A stretch of DNA of 24,425 nucleotides, from positions 1-24,425 of the IMG/VR virus record IMGVR_UViG_3300030746_000043, one strand, 5' to 3'. The stretch is from a virus. Under the pieces are notes generated by a model. It saw only the letters and a program-made list of their open reading frames with translations. It was not told the DNA's origin and made no database searches. Of this stretch, positions 8,296 through 17,566 are shown piece by piece. The stretch's first letter is position 1, and each line of letters begins with the position of its first letter. The translations under genes were made by a program, and so were the position numbers.

Positions 8296-10116
8296 ATGCC
8301 AGTCGTTGACCTTCCGATAATTACCTACTTCGACACGGCACGTTTTAAGCAGTTTAATCCTACCGATGCCGTCAATTGGACACTCAACCAAAGTGAGCTT
8401 GGCAAAAAGAAAGTCGCCATGTACCCTGAGATGGGCAGGCGGCACGTTCGTTATTTAAATGAGAATAAGCTGGTCTTTGGTGCTGAACCCCGCAATGAAG
8501 TAAAAACCATTAACTACTCATATTATGTAGTGGCTAATTCCATTATTCGCGTAGATAACAATTTCAATGAAACGGTTATTACCATTCCTGTAGAGCTAAC
8601 CACACAGGCGGGTGATATATTCTTTGATTTTATTGTTAATGGTTCAATTGTTTATGCCTGCTTTGCTGATGGTCAGCACCTTTATATTTACCGGGAAGAT
8701 ACGCAAGAGTTTGGTATCGCTACGACAACGCACATCAATCCGCTTTATATTAAAGTGTTTGGAAGTCGATTATTATTAGGTAGTCCTACTAGCGCCGCTT
8801 TCTTTCTGTCTCAAATATTATTGGGCGACCCAACACAACCATTCAATACTTTTTTAGCAAATGTCATGGTCAATACTGGTTCAGTACCGAATGTCTTTGC
8901 GCAAGAAGTCGATTTAATCAGGCAGTTTGCCGTTAAGGATAATACACTTTACATATTCACTGCATTTAGTATAGGTATATGGAGTGATACGCCTTCGGCA
9001 GTCACTGATGATACTGGTACAACAACCACTTTTCCTTTCAAGAAAAACTCTTCTGCGCAATGTAATGTAGGACTAGCTGATAATGCTGCTAATACTGTAG
9101 ATACCAGCTTTGATTATATCGCATGGCTAGGCCAGTATAAAAATGGCTTGGTCCAACCCATGCGAATGAAAGGCAATACCCCGGAAGTGATGCAAGGGGA
9201 AGCTATGGATGTTTTATTACAACGACTCACGAATCGGCAAAAGCTATCACCTAATAACACGATTATTTATGATGGGTTTTTATATGAATATGAGAATCGT
9301 ATTTTCTATCGGCTTTCTGGTGGTTTATTCGATCCTACTGGTTTTCTGGATAAGATCACAGACAGTTTTTCTACCCAGTTTAATTTCAGATTAGAAAAGT
9401 GGAGTCGATGTGCTGAATTAAATGGTGGACGTTCGCGTATTCGAAAGCATCTTTACTTTGCCAATCGCCATTTAGTTACGGTGTTAGGGGATGGTACTGT
9501 TTATGATATGGCAGGCCAGTACTATGTGAATGAAAGACGCAATCCTGCACAAGCTAATGCACAGGCGATTGATGCTTATATCGTTGAACCGTTTCGGCAA
9601 GAAGCCGTTACACCGCTTATCAATGTAGATCATTTTGAACCTGATGATGTTACCAATTCAGAATTTGAAACACAGTATGTTGAAATAGATTTTGTGTTTG
9701 GCGAATCGTTTATTAACTATAGTGATGAGCCATTCGAAAATACCACATTCATTATTGCGGAAAATGAAGGGGCAGATAGCAAGCCCATTTATATTATTGC
9801 GGAAAATAGTGTGGAAGGCGAACCTGTTTTTATCATTACCGAAGATGGTAATTTTCCCACGACAGAAAGCCCTACCTATAACACGCTATTTAAACCGCAT
9901 ATTGAATTATACTGGTCGGATGACGGTGGAATTACCTTTGCCTCCGCCGATGTACGCGAGTTTTCGGTGCAAGGCCAATATCAATGGCGTATGCGCTGGT
10001 ATGAATTAGGTACGTCACGAAATCGCTGTTATAAACTAGTATGTGTTAGCCCTGTGCCAATTGTGGTATTGGGAGGCTGGATGAGCGGACATAGGATATC
10101 AGGCGGTGCTGACTAG
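8296..10116 (+). CDS. P22 gp10-like tail hub / DNA stabilisation protein
   Basis: A 606-residue beta-rich protein matching the P22 gp10 class, which binds the adaptor ring and keeps packaged DNA in the head. The start MPVVDLPIITYF and the segments PEMGRRHVRYLNENKLVFG, VYACFADGQHLYIY, FGSRLLLGSPTSAAFFLSQI and SFDYIAWLGQYKNGLVQPM have the strand pattern of a beta-propeller-like hub. It is about 130 residues longer than P22 gp10 (472). The extra length includes an Asp/Glu-rich insert near residues 480-520 with three 14-residue strand repeats, and a C-terminal beta domain (ELYWSDDGGITFASADVREF). It starts 5 bases after the adaptor gene, and its end overlaps a GTG-started small gene. Confidence 0.75.
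   Translation: MPVVDLPIITYFDTARFKQFNPTDAVNWTLNQSELGKKKVAMYPEMGRRHVRYLNENKLVFGAEPRNEVKTINYSYYVVANSIIRVDNNFNETVITIPVELTTQAGDIFFDFIVNGSIVYACFADGQHLYIYREDTQEFGIATTTHINPLYIKVFGSRLLLGSPTSAAFFLSQILLGDPTQPFNTFLANVMVNTGSVPNVFAQEVDLIRQFAVKDNTLYIFTAFSIGIWSDTPSAVTDDTGTTTTFPFKKNSSAQCNVGLADNAANTVDTSFDYIAWLGQYKNGLVQPMRMKGNTPEVMQGEAMDVLLQRLTNRQKLSPNNTIIYDGFLYEYENRIFYRLSGGLFDPTGFLDKITDSFSTQFNFRLEKWSRCAELNGGRSRIRKHLYFANRHLVTVLGDGTVYDMAGQYYVNERRNPAQANAQAIDAYIVEPFRQEAVTPLINVDHFEPDDVTNSEFETQYVEIDFVFGESFINYSDEPFENTTFIIAENEGADSKPIYIIAENSVEGEPVFIITEDGNFPTTESPTYNTLFKPHIELYWSDDGGITFASADVREFSVQGQYQWRMRWYELGTSRNRCYKLVCVSPVPIVVLGGWMSGHRISGGAD
9751..9849 (+). repeat. Three in-frame 42-base repeats inside the gp10-like gene
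   Basis: ATTATTGCGGAAAAT occurs exactly at 9751-9765 and 9793-9807, and a diverged copy starts at 9835. The 42-base period equals 14 codons and encodes the strands FIIAENEG, YIIAENSV and FIITEDG. Confidence 0.6.
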
Positions 10117-10273
10117 AGCAGATCAGGTAACATTTGATGAAGTTGAAACATTGCCATGGAAAGATTATGGCACATTTTTAGGAATATTAGTGGACGTATT
10201 CAACACTGACTTGGATAATATAGAATCACAATTGAATGCATTGTCGACTCGAATAACCGCTTTGGGAGGATAG
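10106..10273 (+). CDS. Small GTG-started coiled-coil protein after the tail hub (55 aa)
   Basis: An open frame not in phase with its neighbours begins at GTG 10106, eleven bases before the end of the gp10-like gene, with AGGA about 9 bases upstream. It ends at TAG 10271-10273, four bases before the next gene. The 55 residues have a clear pattern: an acidic N-terminal part with VTFDEVETLPWKDYG, a hydrophobic helix TFLGILVDVF, and a heptad-like C-terminus DLDNIESQLNALSTRITAL. Without it, 160 bases between two tightly packed genes would be empty. Many podoviruses carry a similar short coiled-coil protein near the tail hub, and in P22 this slot holds the trimeric needle gp26, which is far longer. 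The function is unknown. Confidence 0.6.
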   Translation: MLTRADQVTFDEVETLPWKDYGTFLGILVDVFNTDLDNIESQLNALSTRITALGG

Positions 10274-10277
10274 GATT

Positions 10278-10913
10278 ATGGCAGGAGCAGCAGCAGGATT
10301 AGCAGGATTAGCCGCTTATCCCTTTGGTACAAAAGCCATTGATAGCTTTTTGCATCCTGAAAAAGCCTTTCAAGCGGCAGAAGATCAATCCCAAAAATAC
10401 TATGTTGATGCGCAAGGGAAGTTACAGCCGATTGTGAATAATGGCATCAGCCAGTTTCAACGGTTGAATGGTCAAGCCGATGCGCTAGGTAATCCCGTAC
10501 AGCTTGAAAATCAGTGGAATCAGGCGTACACACAATCCCCGCAAGCCGCACAAGCCATTGCTTCTGCCAAAGCCACAGGGCTTGATTCTGCCGCCAGCCA
10601 AGGGCTTTTAGGCAGTAGTGCGGCTCTTGAAAATATTCAAAAGTCAGCCGCAAACATTGGTCAAAATGATCGTCAAAACTATTTGAATGACCTCATGCAA
10701 AAATATTTAGCCAGTGTGGGTATAGGTCAAAATCTCTATGGTGTCGGAGCAAATGCTGCGGGGCAGCAAAGCACGAATGCGGTGAATCAAGGTAATACAC
10801 AAGCAGGACTTGCTTATGGCGAACAAAAAGCACCCGGCGATATTCTAGGTAATATTCTAGGTAAAGCTGCCAATGCTGGTATTAACTATGCAACAGGTGG
10901 AGTAATGAAATAA
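10278..10913 (+). CDS. Ejection (DNA transfer) protein, small
   Basis: A 211-residue Ala/Gly/Gln/Asn-rich protein in the position of the P22 gp7/gp20/gp16 ejection proteins, which leave the virion with the DNA and help it cross the envelope. Residues 1-20 (MAGAAAGLAGLAAYPFGTKA) are hydrophobic and glycine-rich. Residues about 25-150 are helical with Gln/Ala repeats, including AASQGLLGSSAALENIQKSA and NDRQNYLNDLMQKYLASVG, a stretch frequent in internal virion proteins of short-tailed phages. The C-terminus is Gly/Asn-rich (NAGINYATGGVMK). The stop codon overlaps the next ATG by one base (TAATG), implying translational coupling. Assignment is by composition and order. Confidence 0.6.
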   Translation: MAGAAAGLAGLAAYPFGTKAIDSFLHPEKAFQAAEDQSQKYYVDAQGKLQPIVNNGISQFQRLNGQADALGNPVQLENQWNQAYTQSPQAAQAIASAKATGLDSAASQGLLGSSAALENIQKSAANIGQNDRQNYLNDLMQKYLASVGIGQNLYGVGANAAGQQSTNAVNQGNTQAGLAYGEQKAPGDILGNILGKAANAGINYATGGVMK

Positions 10914-12424
10914 TGGCAGCCTCAGGAACAGGAATACCATTATCAGGTGGCACGGGAATGGATGCCTTTGACCAAGGCTTTAAGACCATGCAGAGTGCGA
11001 TTGATTCGATTCGTCAAAATCAATATCGTACAGGTACGCTCGCAGTCGCACAGCAAGAATTACAGCAAAAGCAAACTATGCTACCTGCAATGCTGCAAAA
11101 GTATGCTGATGAACATGAATTAAATCCTTATCAAAGAGATTTATTAAAAGCTCAAGCCAATGAAGCGGTAGCGCGCGCTAATAAAGAAGGTGCAAGTTCG
11201 GGTATTTTAAATGAATTTATGAAGTCACTTCATGATGGTACGCCTAGTAATCAAAATCCTACACCAAAAGTCGAAAACACCGGCGAAGGAAATTATGGAA
11301 TTAAAGACTCTAATAAAGCACATTTTGGTAATCCTAATGCCACTCAAGGCGGCGATGAAGGTTTAATCAATGTAAATGCTCAAGGTGGTATAATTGACCC
11401 GCGCGCTCAAGAGCACCCACCCATAAATGCAGCACAGGCCAACGCGCCAAGTGCTAATCCAATGAATATGCCTAATAATCCTGACACTATTCAGAATTCC
11501 AGTTTAATGCCAGATAATGAAGCGCAGCAAAATCCTGATGATAATGCACCTGCATTACCTCCAAGAATTGCAAATGCCGCATCGCAACAATTAACAAATC
11601 CTAACGCGCAAGCCGCGCCAAATGGACAAACTGGACAAATACAGGATAATCAACAATTAACACAGGAAAAGAAATATCCCACTAAAATTGGTGAAACGGT
11701 GGTTATTCAAAAACCTATTCGAAGTACAAAATGGGATAATTTTCCTAAAATGGAAGGTTTGCCAGATTTTACACCTAAGAAAGAAACTATTGCCGATGGC
11801 GTAGTCAGAACTACGTATCCCGGCAGTGGCATGATTACTTTGACCAAAGAAGCTCCGAGTTTTGAAGAAAAACAAGAAATAGCCCAAAAGAACCGTAGTG
11901 ACCTTGCTTATCAGCAAGAAAAAGCGCGTGCCGATTTACAAGATGAAAGACAATCAAAGCAAGAACATCAACAAGCTTTAAAAGAAGGTGACAAAATTGT
12001 AGCTGAAACACGGCCTATTGTTGATACCATTGATTTATTGAAAAGAGCTATAAAAATACAGGAAGATAATCCTAATTCTACAGGTTGGGTGAAAGGGGCA
12101 GAAGGTAGAACAGGGCTGTCTCAAGATAAAGCTACCTCTGCTTTAAATGAAATATTCGGAAAAATTCAAGCTGCTACGGCACATTTAGGCGGTAGGCAAG
12201 GTGGTGTTGGTACGTTGAATTGGGCGGATAGGATTAAAGCGTCAACATTTAAATCCCCAGAATGGAATTTAGCAAATCTTAGAGAAGGATTAGCAGAAGC
12301 TGAGAATCAGGTTGCTACCCGGAAAGACCTTTATGAAACCCGCACCAAAGAAAAATTCCCTTTGGGTAGTAGTGGTAAACATTTTGTAGTAAATCCTAAA
12401 ACGGGTTTATTAGAGGAAAAATAG
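10913..12424 (+). CDS. Ejection (DNA transfer) protein with disordered centre
   Basis: A 503-residue protein in the second ejection-protein slot. Residues 15-90 are helical (FKTMQSAIDSIRQNQYRTG, then a Gln-rich helix). Residues about 100-260 are dominated by Asn, Pro, Gln and Ala and look disordered (for example NAPSANPMNMPNNPDTIQNS). After about 320 a charged coiled coil begins, ending in a helical domain with RAIKIQEDNPNSTGWVKGAE and AATAHLGGRQGGVGTLNWAD. That C-terminal region is a common feature of phage proteins of this kind. It is coupled to the previous gene by TAATG and followed after one base by the next. The role is inferred from gene order and composition; no enzymatic motif is visible. 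Confidence 0.55.
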   Translation: MAASGTGIPLSGGTGMDAFDQGFKTMQSAIDSIRQNQYRTGTLAVAQQELQQKQTMLPAMLQKYADEHELNPYQRDLLKAQANEAVARANKEGASSGILNEFMKSLHDGTPSNQNPTPKVENTGEGNYGIKDSNKAHFGNPNATQGGDEGLINVNAQGGIIDPRAQEHPPINAAQANAPSANPMNMPNNPDTIQNSSLMPDNEAQQNPDDNAPALPPRIANAASQQLTNPNAQAAPNGQTGQIQDNQQLTQEKKYPTKIGETVVIQKPIRSTKWDNFPKMEGLPDFTPKKETIADGVVRTTYPGSGMITLTKEAPSFEEKQEIAQKNRSDLAYQQEKARADLQDERQSKQEHQQALKEGDKIVAETRPIVDTIDLLKRAIKIQEDNPNSTGWVKGAEGRTGLSQDKATSALNEIFGKIQAATAHLGGRQGGVGTLNWADRIKASTFKSPEWNLANLREGLAEAENQVATRKDLYETRTKEKFPLGSSGKHFVVNPKTGLLEEK

Positions 12425-12425
12425 A

Positions 12426-14606
12426 ATGCCTCATACGGTCACACTTCCTAATAATGATACGGCTGAATTTCCTGATAATTGGTCACAGGAACAAATTCAA
12501 GCTTCTATTGATAAACACTTAGGGATTGATAGAAGTACTCAACCAACAATCAATACAAATGCACCAAACCAAGGTGGAGTAAGTGGTGATTTTCGTTCAG
12601 GATGGGATAAAACTAAAGATGCTACTAGAATTGCTACAAATGATTTACTTTCTTTACCCGGTAAAGCGAATGATTTAGCAAATAAGGTAGTGAATGCTGC
12701 GCCTTCTGAAATCTCAGGTGCATTAATGGGTGGGAACATACGTGGCGCAGCAAATGTTGCTGTCGGTTTAGGAGAAATAGGGAGAGCTATTACAAATATT
12801 CCCAATACTGCCGAGGAATATTTGAAACACTTACGCCTATTACCAGAAGATCATAAAGATCGTATGCCACATTTTGAAACCTTTGGAGGGGAAAATGCGG
12901 TTAAAGAATTACTAGGTAAGTCTCAGCCGGGGGATGCTTTATTGCAAAATGCTATTCCTTTAGTTGGTGCAGGAAAGTTATTAAGTATTCCCATAAAAGC
13001 GGGCAAGAAAGTTATTGATAATCAACTTCTCGGCACAGATAAAAATGCTGCTTTACGAGATAAATTTCAGATTCCTATTCTGCAACAACAAGCCAAAACG
13101 AGTGCGGAAGAATATGAAAAAGCGAAGTCAGAACACGATATTGCAGTAAAAAATGCAAAGCAGGGTATTAGAGGTGCTGACCCTGATTTATTATTAAATG
13201 AGATGAATGCCAAAAAAGAAAGAGCAGAGCAGCTAGCGCGTGATGCCCAAGGTCTTGAGCATCAAATTAATAATGTCCCTTCTACGACTGATAAAACGCA
13301 TATTGAAGATGCTGCTAAAGCGACTATGGCACGACAAGAGGCCGAAAAAGGCATTGATACGGCGCAAGCAGTACATGAATCGACAAAACAGACTGTTAAA
13401 GATACGGAAAATAAAATTTCCACGTTGTTAAATCGTGGCAAAGAGCATGATGTAGAGGCAGCGAGTCAAATTGAAGCTGCACAAGAGGAACGTCATAGTG
13501 CCATTACACAAAAATATAAAACGGTTGAAAAAAATTTAGTGGGAAAAGAGATTCCTCAAGATCACGCCGAAGCAATAAAAAGCAAATATGCTGAATTAAA
13601 TGGCATTATCAAATCTGGTGGAATGCAATCAAAGGAAGCGCGCCAAATTGGTGTTGATATTGATAACCTTGAAAAAAACAAGAATATGACCGCCAATGAA
13701 GCCGTTGGCAAGCTTCAATCCGTCAAGCAATACGCTAGAGAAGCGCGTCAAAAAGCCTATGAACCCGGTATGAATCGTGAAGAACGAGATGAATGGAAAG
13801 CGCGATATAATGAATTAGATGATAAAGTTGATGAGCTTAGTAAAACTCTGGAAGATAATATTCCGGCGGAAGATGCTGTACTATTAAAGGAAGCTAACAA
13901 AGGTTGGCGTAACGAAGTCGTACCACTACAGAAAAATACTATCTATCAACGTATTCGCCATTATGGTCAAATGCCTGACAATATCATGAAGTCACTTCGT
14001 GGTAAGAATAAAGGAAATGTCATTCTTCGTAATATTATCCAAGGCGACCCTGAGATTGTTAAAAATGTTTTAGGACAACGTTATCGAACCCCGGCAGGCA
14101 AACAAGAAATTCACGAAGCGGCTACCTCAGGTGACGCTAGAACAAATAGTTATATTGATAAACTACCCGAATTAAAACCATTGCTTGATCATCGTGAAGC
14201 AGTAAACCAAGCGGTCGATGTCACTAAAAAACATATTGAAGATGCAACTCGCGCTTATGAAAAAGCCCGTGATTTTGAAAAAGAAGCTAAACAAAATGCG
14301 ACCTCCACATCTAACCAACATGTTCAATATGATAGAGAACGAGATAAATTACAGAGAAAACTTACTGATCATTATGATGAAGTCAAAGCTCTGCAAAAAC
14401 GCGCTCTTGAATTAGAAAAACAAATACCCGGCTTGCAGAAAGCGGCAATGCGCAAAAACCAAACATTAGCCCAGAAAAAAGCGGCTATGCAGGCACTTAA
14501 AGATGCAAAAAATGAGTACAAAGAAGCAAGTTATCGGCTACCATATGTAGGTAATATGATGAAAAAAGCCGTCATTAAAAGTTTAAAAACAATGAAGGGA
14601 TTCTGA
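12426..14606 (+). CDS. Ejection-type protein with long coiled coils
   Basis: A 726-residue protein, the largest of the three ejection candidates. It opens with the short module MPHTVTLPNNDTAEFPDNWS and EQIQASIDKHLG, an N-terminal piece often found at the front of phage internal virion proteins. Residues about 95-125 (GALMGGNIRGAANVAVGLG) and 170-190 (LLQNAIPLVGAGKLLSIPI) are glycine-rich and hydrophobic and could insert into membranes. From about 215 to 500 and from 590 to 705 the chain is almost continuous charged helix with coiled-coil character. I see no lysozyme or transglycosylase motif, so it probably acts as a structural conduit component. The stop overlaps the next ATG (TGATG). Confidence 0.5.
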   Translation: MPHTVTLPNNDTAEFPDNWSQEQIQASIDKHLGIDRSTQPTINTNAPNQGGVSGDFRSGWDKTKDATRIATNDLLSLPGKANDLANKVVNAAPSEISGALMGGNIRGAANVAVGLGEIGRAITNIPNTAEEYLKHLRLLPEDHKDRMPHFETFGGENAVKELLGKSQPGDALLQNAIPLVGAGKLLSIPIKAGKKVIDNQLLGTDKNAALRDKFQIPILQQQAKTSAEEYEKAKSEHDIAVKNAKQGIRGADPDLLLNEMNAKKERAEQLARDAQGLEHQINNVPSTTDKTHIEDAAKATMARQEAEKGIDTAQAVHESTKQTVKDTENKISTLLNRGKEHDVEAASQIEAAQEERHSAITQKYKTVEKNLVGKEIPQDHAEAIKSKYAELNGIIKSGGMQSKEARQIGVDIDNLEKNKNMTANEAVGKLQSVKQYAREARQKAYEPGMNREERDEWKARYNELDDKVDELSKTLEDNIPAEDAVLLKEANKGWRNEVVPLQKNTIYQRIRHYGQMPDNIMKSLRGKNKGNVILRNIIQGDPEIVKNVLGQRYRTPAGKQEIHEAATSGDARTNSYIDKLPELKPLLDHREAVNQAVDVTKKHIEDATRAYEKARDFEKEAKQNATSTSNQHVQYDRERDKLQRKLTDHYDEVKALQKRALELEKQIPGLQKAAMRKNQTLAQKKAAMQALKDAKNEYKEASYRLPYVGNMMKKAVIKSLKTMKGF

Positions 14607-16693
14607 TGCCAAATTATGTTCGCGGTGCAAGTCCTATCTGGTATTTCCCCAATGTAGTTGGCATGCAGCTTGATGATACGTATTGGGCTTTTTTCCTGAC
14701 GAATGACCTACCTTATTTGCCCCAAGCGGTTTATCAAGATTTCCAAGCCTTGACTGTGTGGGCGAATGCCAAGGTTCAATTTCAGCCGGACGGCACATTA
14801 CCCAATAACATCTTTTTTACTGAAGGGTTACCTTACCGTATTGAAATACGTAAAGGATTCACGCAACAAAGCCCTTTAATACGGCTAATTGAAAACTACA
14901 TTGCGGGTGAAAGCAGTGATGAGCCTGTGGATGATGCAGCTTCTAGTTTAGAAAACCAATTTACCAATTCACAGTTTAGCCAAGTCTATTTTACGACACC
15001 AAATGTTATTACGGTGGCTGGAACATACAATATCGCGCCCGGTTGGTTTTTAGATTTAGTGGGTACAGGTACACCTACCTGTACGCTATCGCAATTAAAT
15101 TTTTCTGGCATAGATGGTAATGAAATACCGAATTACCCCCCCACAGGTCTTGAGGTTAATGCTACAGGATGGTCTAGTGTTACTTTGCGCCAGCGATTAA
15201 AAAACAATGGTGCGCTATGGACGGGTAAATTCGTAGCTATATCCGTGACAGGACAATCGGGAAATGTTCCGCAAAATATTCAAGTGCTTTATATTCCTAA
15301 TTCACCGGGTTTACCTCAAACATTGTTACAAGGTACATTAACACCGGCTAGTTTTACCACCTTAGCCAATCCTACGTTAATTAGTATTCCATCTTCTAAT
15401 ACGACGGATGCTAATGCTAATCCTCCTCCTTTTATTGATATAGCTTTTCAACTGCCAGCAACAGGTATTGTTCAGTTAACCAATTTCCAATTAACGGCTG
15501 ATGCCAATGGTATTGTTCCTCTCTATCAGCAAGAAACGACAGAGCGCACGATTGATCATGAATTTAATGTTTATCGAAATTCCATTATTATTCAGCCAAA
15601 AAACTCTTTGCTAGCGGGTTGGAATTTTAGGCAAAATCCTTATCAATTTATTAATACATCAGCGACAGTAACATTAACTCCTACTCCTGTTTATGTGGCT
15701 GATCAAACAATTGCATCCTTTAGTGATAGTGGAAATGCAGTATTAAATATTACTCCTGGAAGTAGTACCATTCCTTTTGGTTGGTTGCAAATTACCGCAT
15801 TGAATAATACTGTCGGGCAATTAATGATATTACAATATATTGATGGCGCAACTATCCGCGGATGGTGGGATTTTTTTGTATCTGTATTAGTGCGAGCGCG
15901 ACTTATCAATACCTCTGGCACTTCCAATATTAAATTAAAATGTGTTTTATTTACTTGTAATGCTATTCCCGCTATTCTTAGTGCAGGCGATCCTATTACT
16001 GGATTTAATGCCGTGGGTGATCCTGTTTTTGCTCCGGCTTATACTGCCAGAACCCCTATGAGCAATACAGCTTTTCAAAATTCTCCTGCGTACCCATTAC
16101 AAAATAATTTTGACCCCTTTGAGGCGGGAAATGTTTGTCCTGCTATGGCATTCAATAAAATTAATTTAGGTATTATTCCTAGTAGTGTGTCTTTTGCTAC
16201 CTTGGGAGTCATGCTTTATACGGTGGGCAATTTAACATTGGGGGATTCTATTTTGTTGCAATCAGCAGCACTCGTACCCAATGAATTTGCTATTGATGAT
16301 TCACCAAAAACATTTGATGAAGTCTTGCGTCAATGCCAATACTACTATGAAAAATCTTATGATGTCCTTTCTCTGCCGGGAACAGTCACGCTTCTTAATG
16401 CACCTACTTGTCAATTATCCTCGACGGTGGCAGAAGGATATGGATTGGATAGACCATTTAAAGTAACAAAAAGATCAGCCAGTGGAAGCGTTCCTACTGT
16501 GACATGGTATTCCACCTTAGATGGTTCCATTAATAATATTTCATTTGGCAACCCACCTGCTTCTAATGATGTTGTTTTATCTACTTCATATAACGGAACG
16601 AATTCTACGGGTATTCCAACTTTTACGACTCCTTTGGGAATTGGTATTGTGTTATCAGCACAATGGACAGCAGACGCACGTTTAGGTGTGTAA
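14606..16693 (+). CDS. Tail fibre-like virion protein (695 aa)
   Basis: Residues 1-110 form a recognisable N-terminal module of phage fibre-like proteins, with NYVRGASPIWYF, FFLTNDLPYLPQAVYQD, FQPDGTLPNNIFF and YRIEIRKG, probably the virion-attachment part. The middle is beta-rich, made of Thr/Asn/Pro-rich repeats that look like carbohydrate-binding or fibre shaft domains. Residues about 565-590 contain the CQYYYEKSYD segment that recurs in phage tail-fibre C-terminal domains. No endoglycosidase or pectate-lyase ladder is obvious, so it looks like a binding fibre rather than a tailspike enzyme. Overlap with the previous gene (TGATG) suggests coupled translation. It is the best candidate here for the primary receptor-binding fibre. 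Confidence 0.6.
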   Translation: MPNYVRGASPIWYFPNVVGMQLDDTYWAFFLTNDLPYLPQAVYQDFQALTVWANAKVQFQPDGTLPNNIFFTEGLPYRIEIRKGFTQQSPLIRLIENYIAGESSDEPVDDAASSLENQFTNSQFSQVYFTTPNVITVAGTYNIAPGWFLDLVGTGTPTCTLSQLNFSGIDGNEIPNYPPTGLEVNATGWSSVTLRQRLKNNGALWTGKFVAISVTGQSGNVPQNIQVLYIPNSPGLPQTLLQGTLTPASFTTLANPTLISIPSSNTTDANANPPPFIDIAFQLPATGIVQLTNFQLTADANGIVPLYQQETTERTIDHEFNVYRNSIIIQPKNSLLAGWNFRQNPYQFINTSATVTLTPTPVYVADQTIASFSDSGNAVLNITPGSSTIPFGWLQITALNNTVGQLMILQYIDGATIRGWWDFFVSVLVRARLINTSGTSNIKLKCVLFTCNAIPAILSAGDPITGFNAVGDPVFAPAYTARTPMSNTAFQNSPAYPLQNNFDPFEAGNVCPAMAFNKINLGIIPSSVSFATLGVMLYTVGNLTLGDSILLQSAALVPNEFAIDDSPKTFDEVLRQCQYYYEKSYDVLSLPGTVTLLNAPTCQLSSTVAEGYGLDRPFKVTKRSASGSVPTVTWYSTLDGSINNISFGNPPASNDVVLSTSYNGTNSTGIPTFTTPLGIGIVLSAQWTADARLGV
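15063..15084 (+). repeat. Perfect 9-base inverted repeat inside the fibre gene
   Basis: GTACAGGTA (15063-15071) and TACCTGTAC (15076-15084) are perfect reverse complements around a CACC loop. It lies in frame in the 695-residue gene and has no T-run, so it is not a terminator. It may be chance from the GTG-T coding pattern. Confidence 0.35.
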
Positions 16694-16742
16694 AGTGATC
16701 GTATGGATTTTTATAATTGCACTTTGAGAGGATAATGAAATT

Positions 16743-17075
16743 ATGACTGAAATAACCGACTTATCTAGAAACACAAAGATAGCGTCTGATTTAACGCCGC
16801 AGTTTGCATTAGCCGCAACGACTCCTTTGAGTTATACGGTTCCGGGCGATTCCTCCAAACAATATGAAGCAGAATTTTCATTTCCTTCAACTGCTAGTGT
16901 ATGGGTTGGATATAATACAACTCCTACGATTCCAACGGCTGGAACTATGACAGTGAATGCAAGAAGCACCCGAAATCCCACGTGCTGGTGGGTACGCGGA
17001 GGAGACGTATTAACTTTCATTAGCACAGCCATTGTAACGGATTGTGGAATAGCTCTTTATTATGTTAAGGCTTAA
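16743..17075 (+). CDS. Small beta-rich virion-surface-like protein (110 aa)
   Basis: A 110-residue protein with GAGAGGA about 11 bases before its ATG, opening a block of small fibre-region genes. The chain is Thr/Pro/Ser-rich and strand-predicted throughout, with FSFPSTASVWVGYNTTPTIP and NPTCWWVRGGDVLTFIS as its most distinctive segments. It ends in CGIALYYVKA. The W..GYN...P and G..Y.VKA pattern resembles small immunoglobulin-like or jelly-roll decoration domains, but I cannot name a family. Its place between two fibre genes suggests a virion-surface or fibre-associated role. That is inference. Confidence 0.5.
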   Translation: MTEITDLSRNTKIASDLTPQFALAATTPLSYTVPGDSSKQYEAEFSFPSTASVWVGYNTTPTIPTAGTMTVNARSTRNPTCWWVRGGDVLTFISTAIVTDCGIALYYVKA

Positions 17076-17095
17076 GTTTCATTGGGAAATTAAGT

Positions 17096-17551
17096 ATGAC
17101 AACTAATACACTCAAAATTAGTGAGATGCAACAATCCGCCCTAGCTAATGGTGATAATCTAGCTGGGATTCGCGCGGGTGAAAACTACCAATTAACAGAA
17201 AATAATGAAAGTGGCTATACTCCTATGCCACTGCAAGTGGTGACAGCATTAACTTTCCAGATGGCATCCAATAATGGTTATGTAGCTAATAATGTTAGTC
17301 CTATACAATTTACTCTTCCCCTCACATTCGCTGTGGGAGATGAGATAGCGGTTTCGAATGTAAATGGTGGATTTACCATTCTACAAAATGCAGGACAAAA
17401 TATTATATTTGGAAATAAGCTTACTGGTGTAGGAGTAGTAGGCCATATTTCCTCAACAGCCGTAGGTGACCAGATATTATTAAAAGGCATTGTTGCTAAT
17501 ACGACTTTGCAAGTGTGGGGTGCGCCACAAGGTAATTTAACTTACGTTTAA
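17096..17551 (+). CDS. Fibre-region protein with duplicated C-terminal domain, copy 1
   Basis: A 151-residue protein. Residues 1-45 are a short lead (MTTNTLKISEMQQSALANGD). Residues about 48-151 form a beta-strand domain with NNGYVANN, FTLPLTFAVGDEIAV, GGFTILQNAGQNIIFGN and VANTTLQVWGAPQGNLTYV. The same domain ends the next gene, including the terminal GNLTYV. I recognise this as a recurrent module of phage tail and fibre proteins, probably a trimeric beta-sandwich tip, though its ligand is unknown. The start lies 20 bases after the previous stop. Confidence 0.6.
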   Translation: MTTNTLKISEMQQSALANGDNLAGIRAGENYQLTENNESGYTPMPLQVVTALTFQMASNNGYVANNVSPIQFTLPLTFAVGDEIAVSNVNGGFTILQNAGQNIIFGNKLTGVGVVGHISSTAVGDQILLKGIVANTTLQVWGAPQGNLTYV

Positions 17552-17566
17552 GGGAGAATAAATTTC

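Noticed and set aside
12426-14606. Lysozyme or transglycosylase domain in the largest ejection protein
   Set aside because: The chain is almost entirely coiled coil with no catalytic Glu motif; no enzymatic domain could be seen.
15063-15084. Perfect inverted repeat in the fibre gene as a terminator or regulatory hairpin
   Set aside because: There is no T-run and it is in the middle of a coding frame; it can arise by chance from the repeated Gly-Thr codons. Kept as a repeat feature only.
255-16730. Shared TAATTGCAC string upstream of the small terminase and of the 110-residue gene
   Set aside because: Only about 10 bases match, in an AT-rich genome, and other late genes lack it; no consistent spacing to the start codons.
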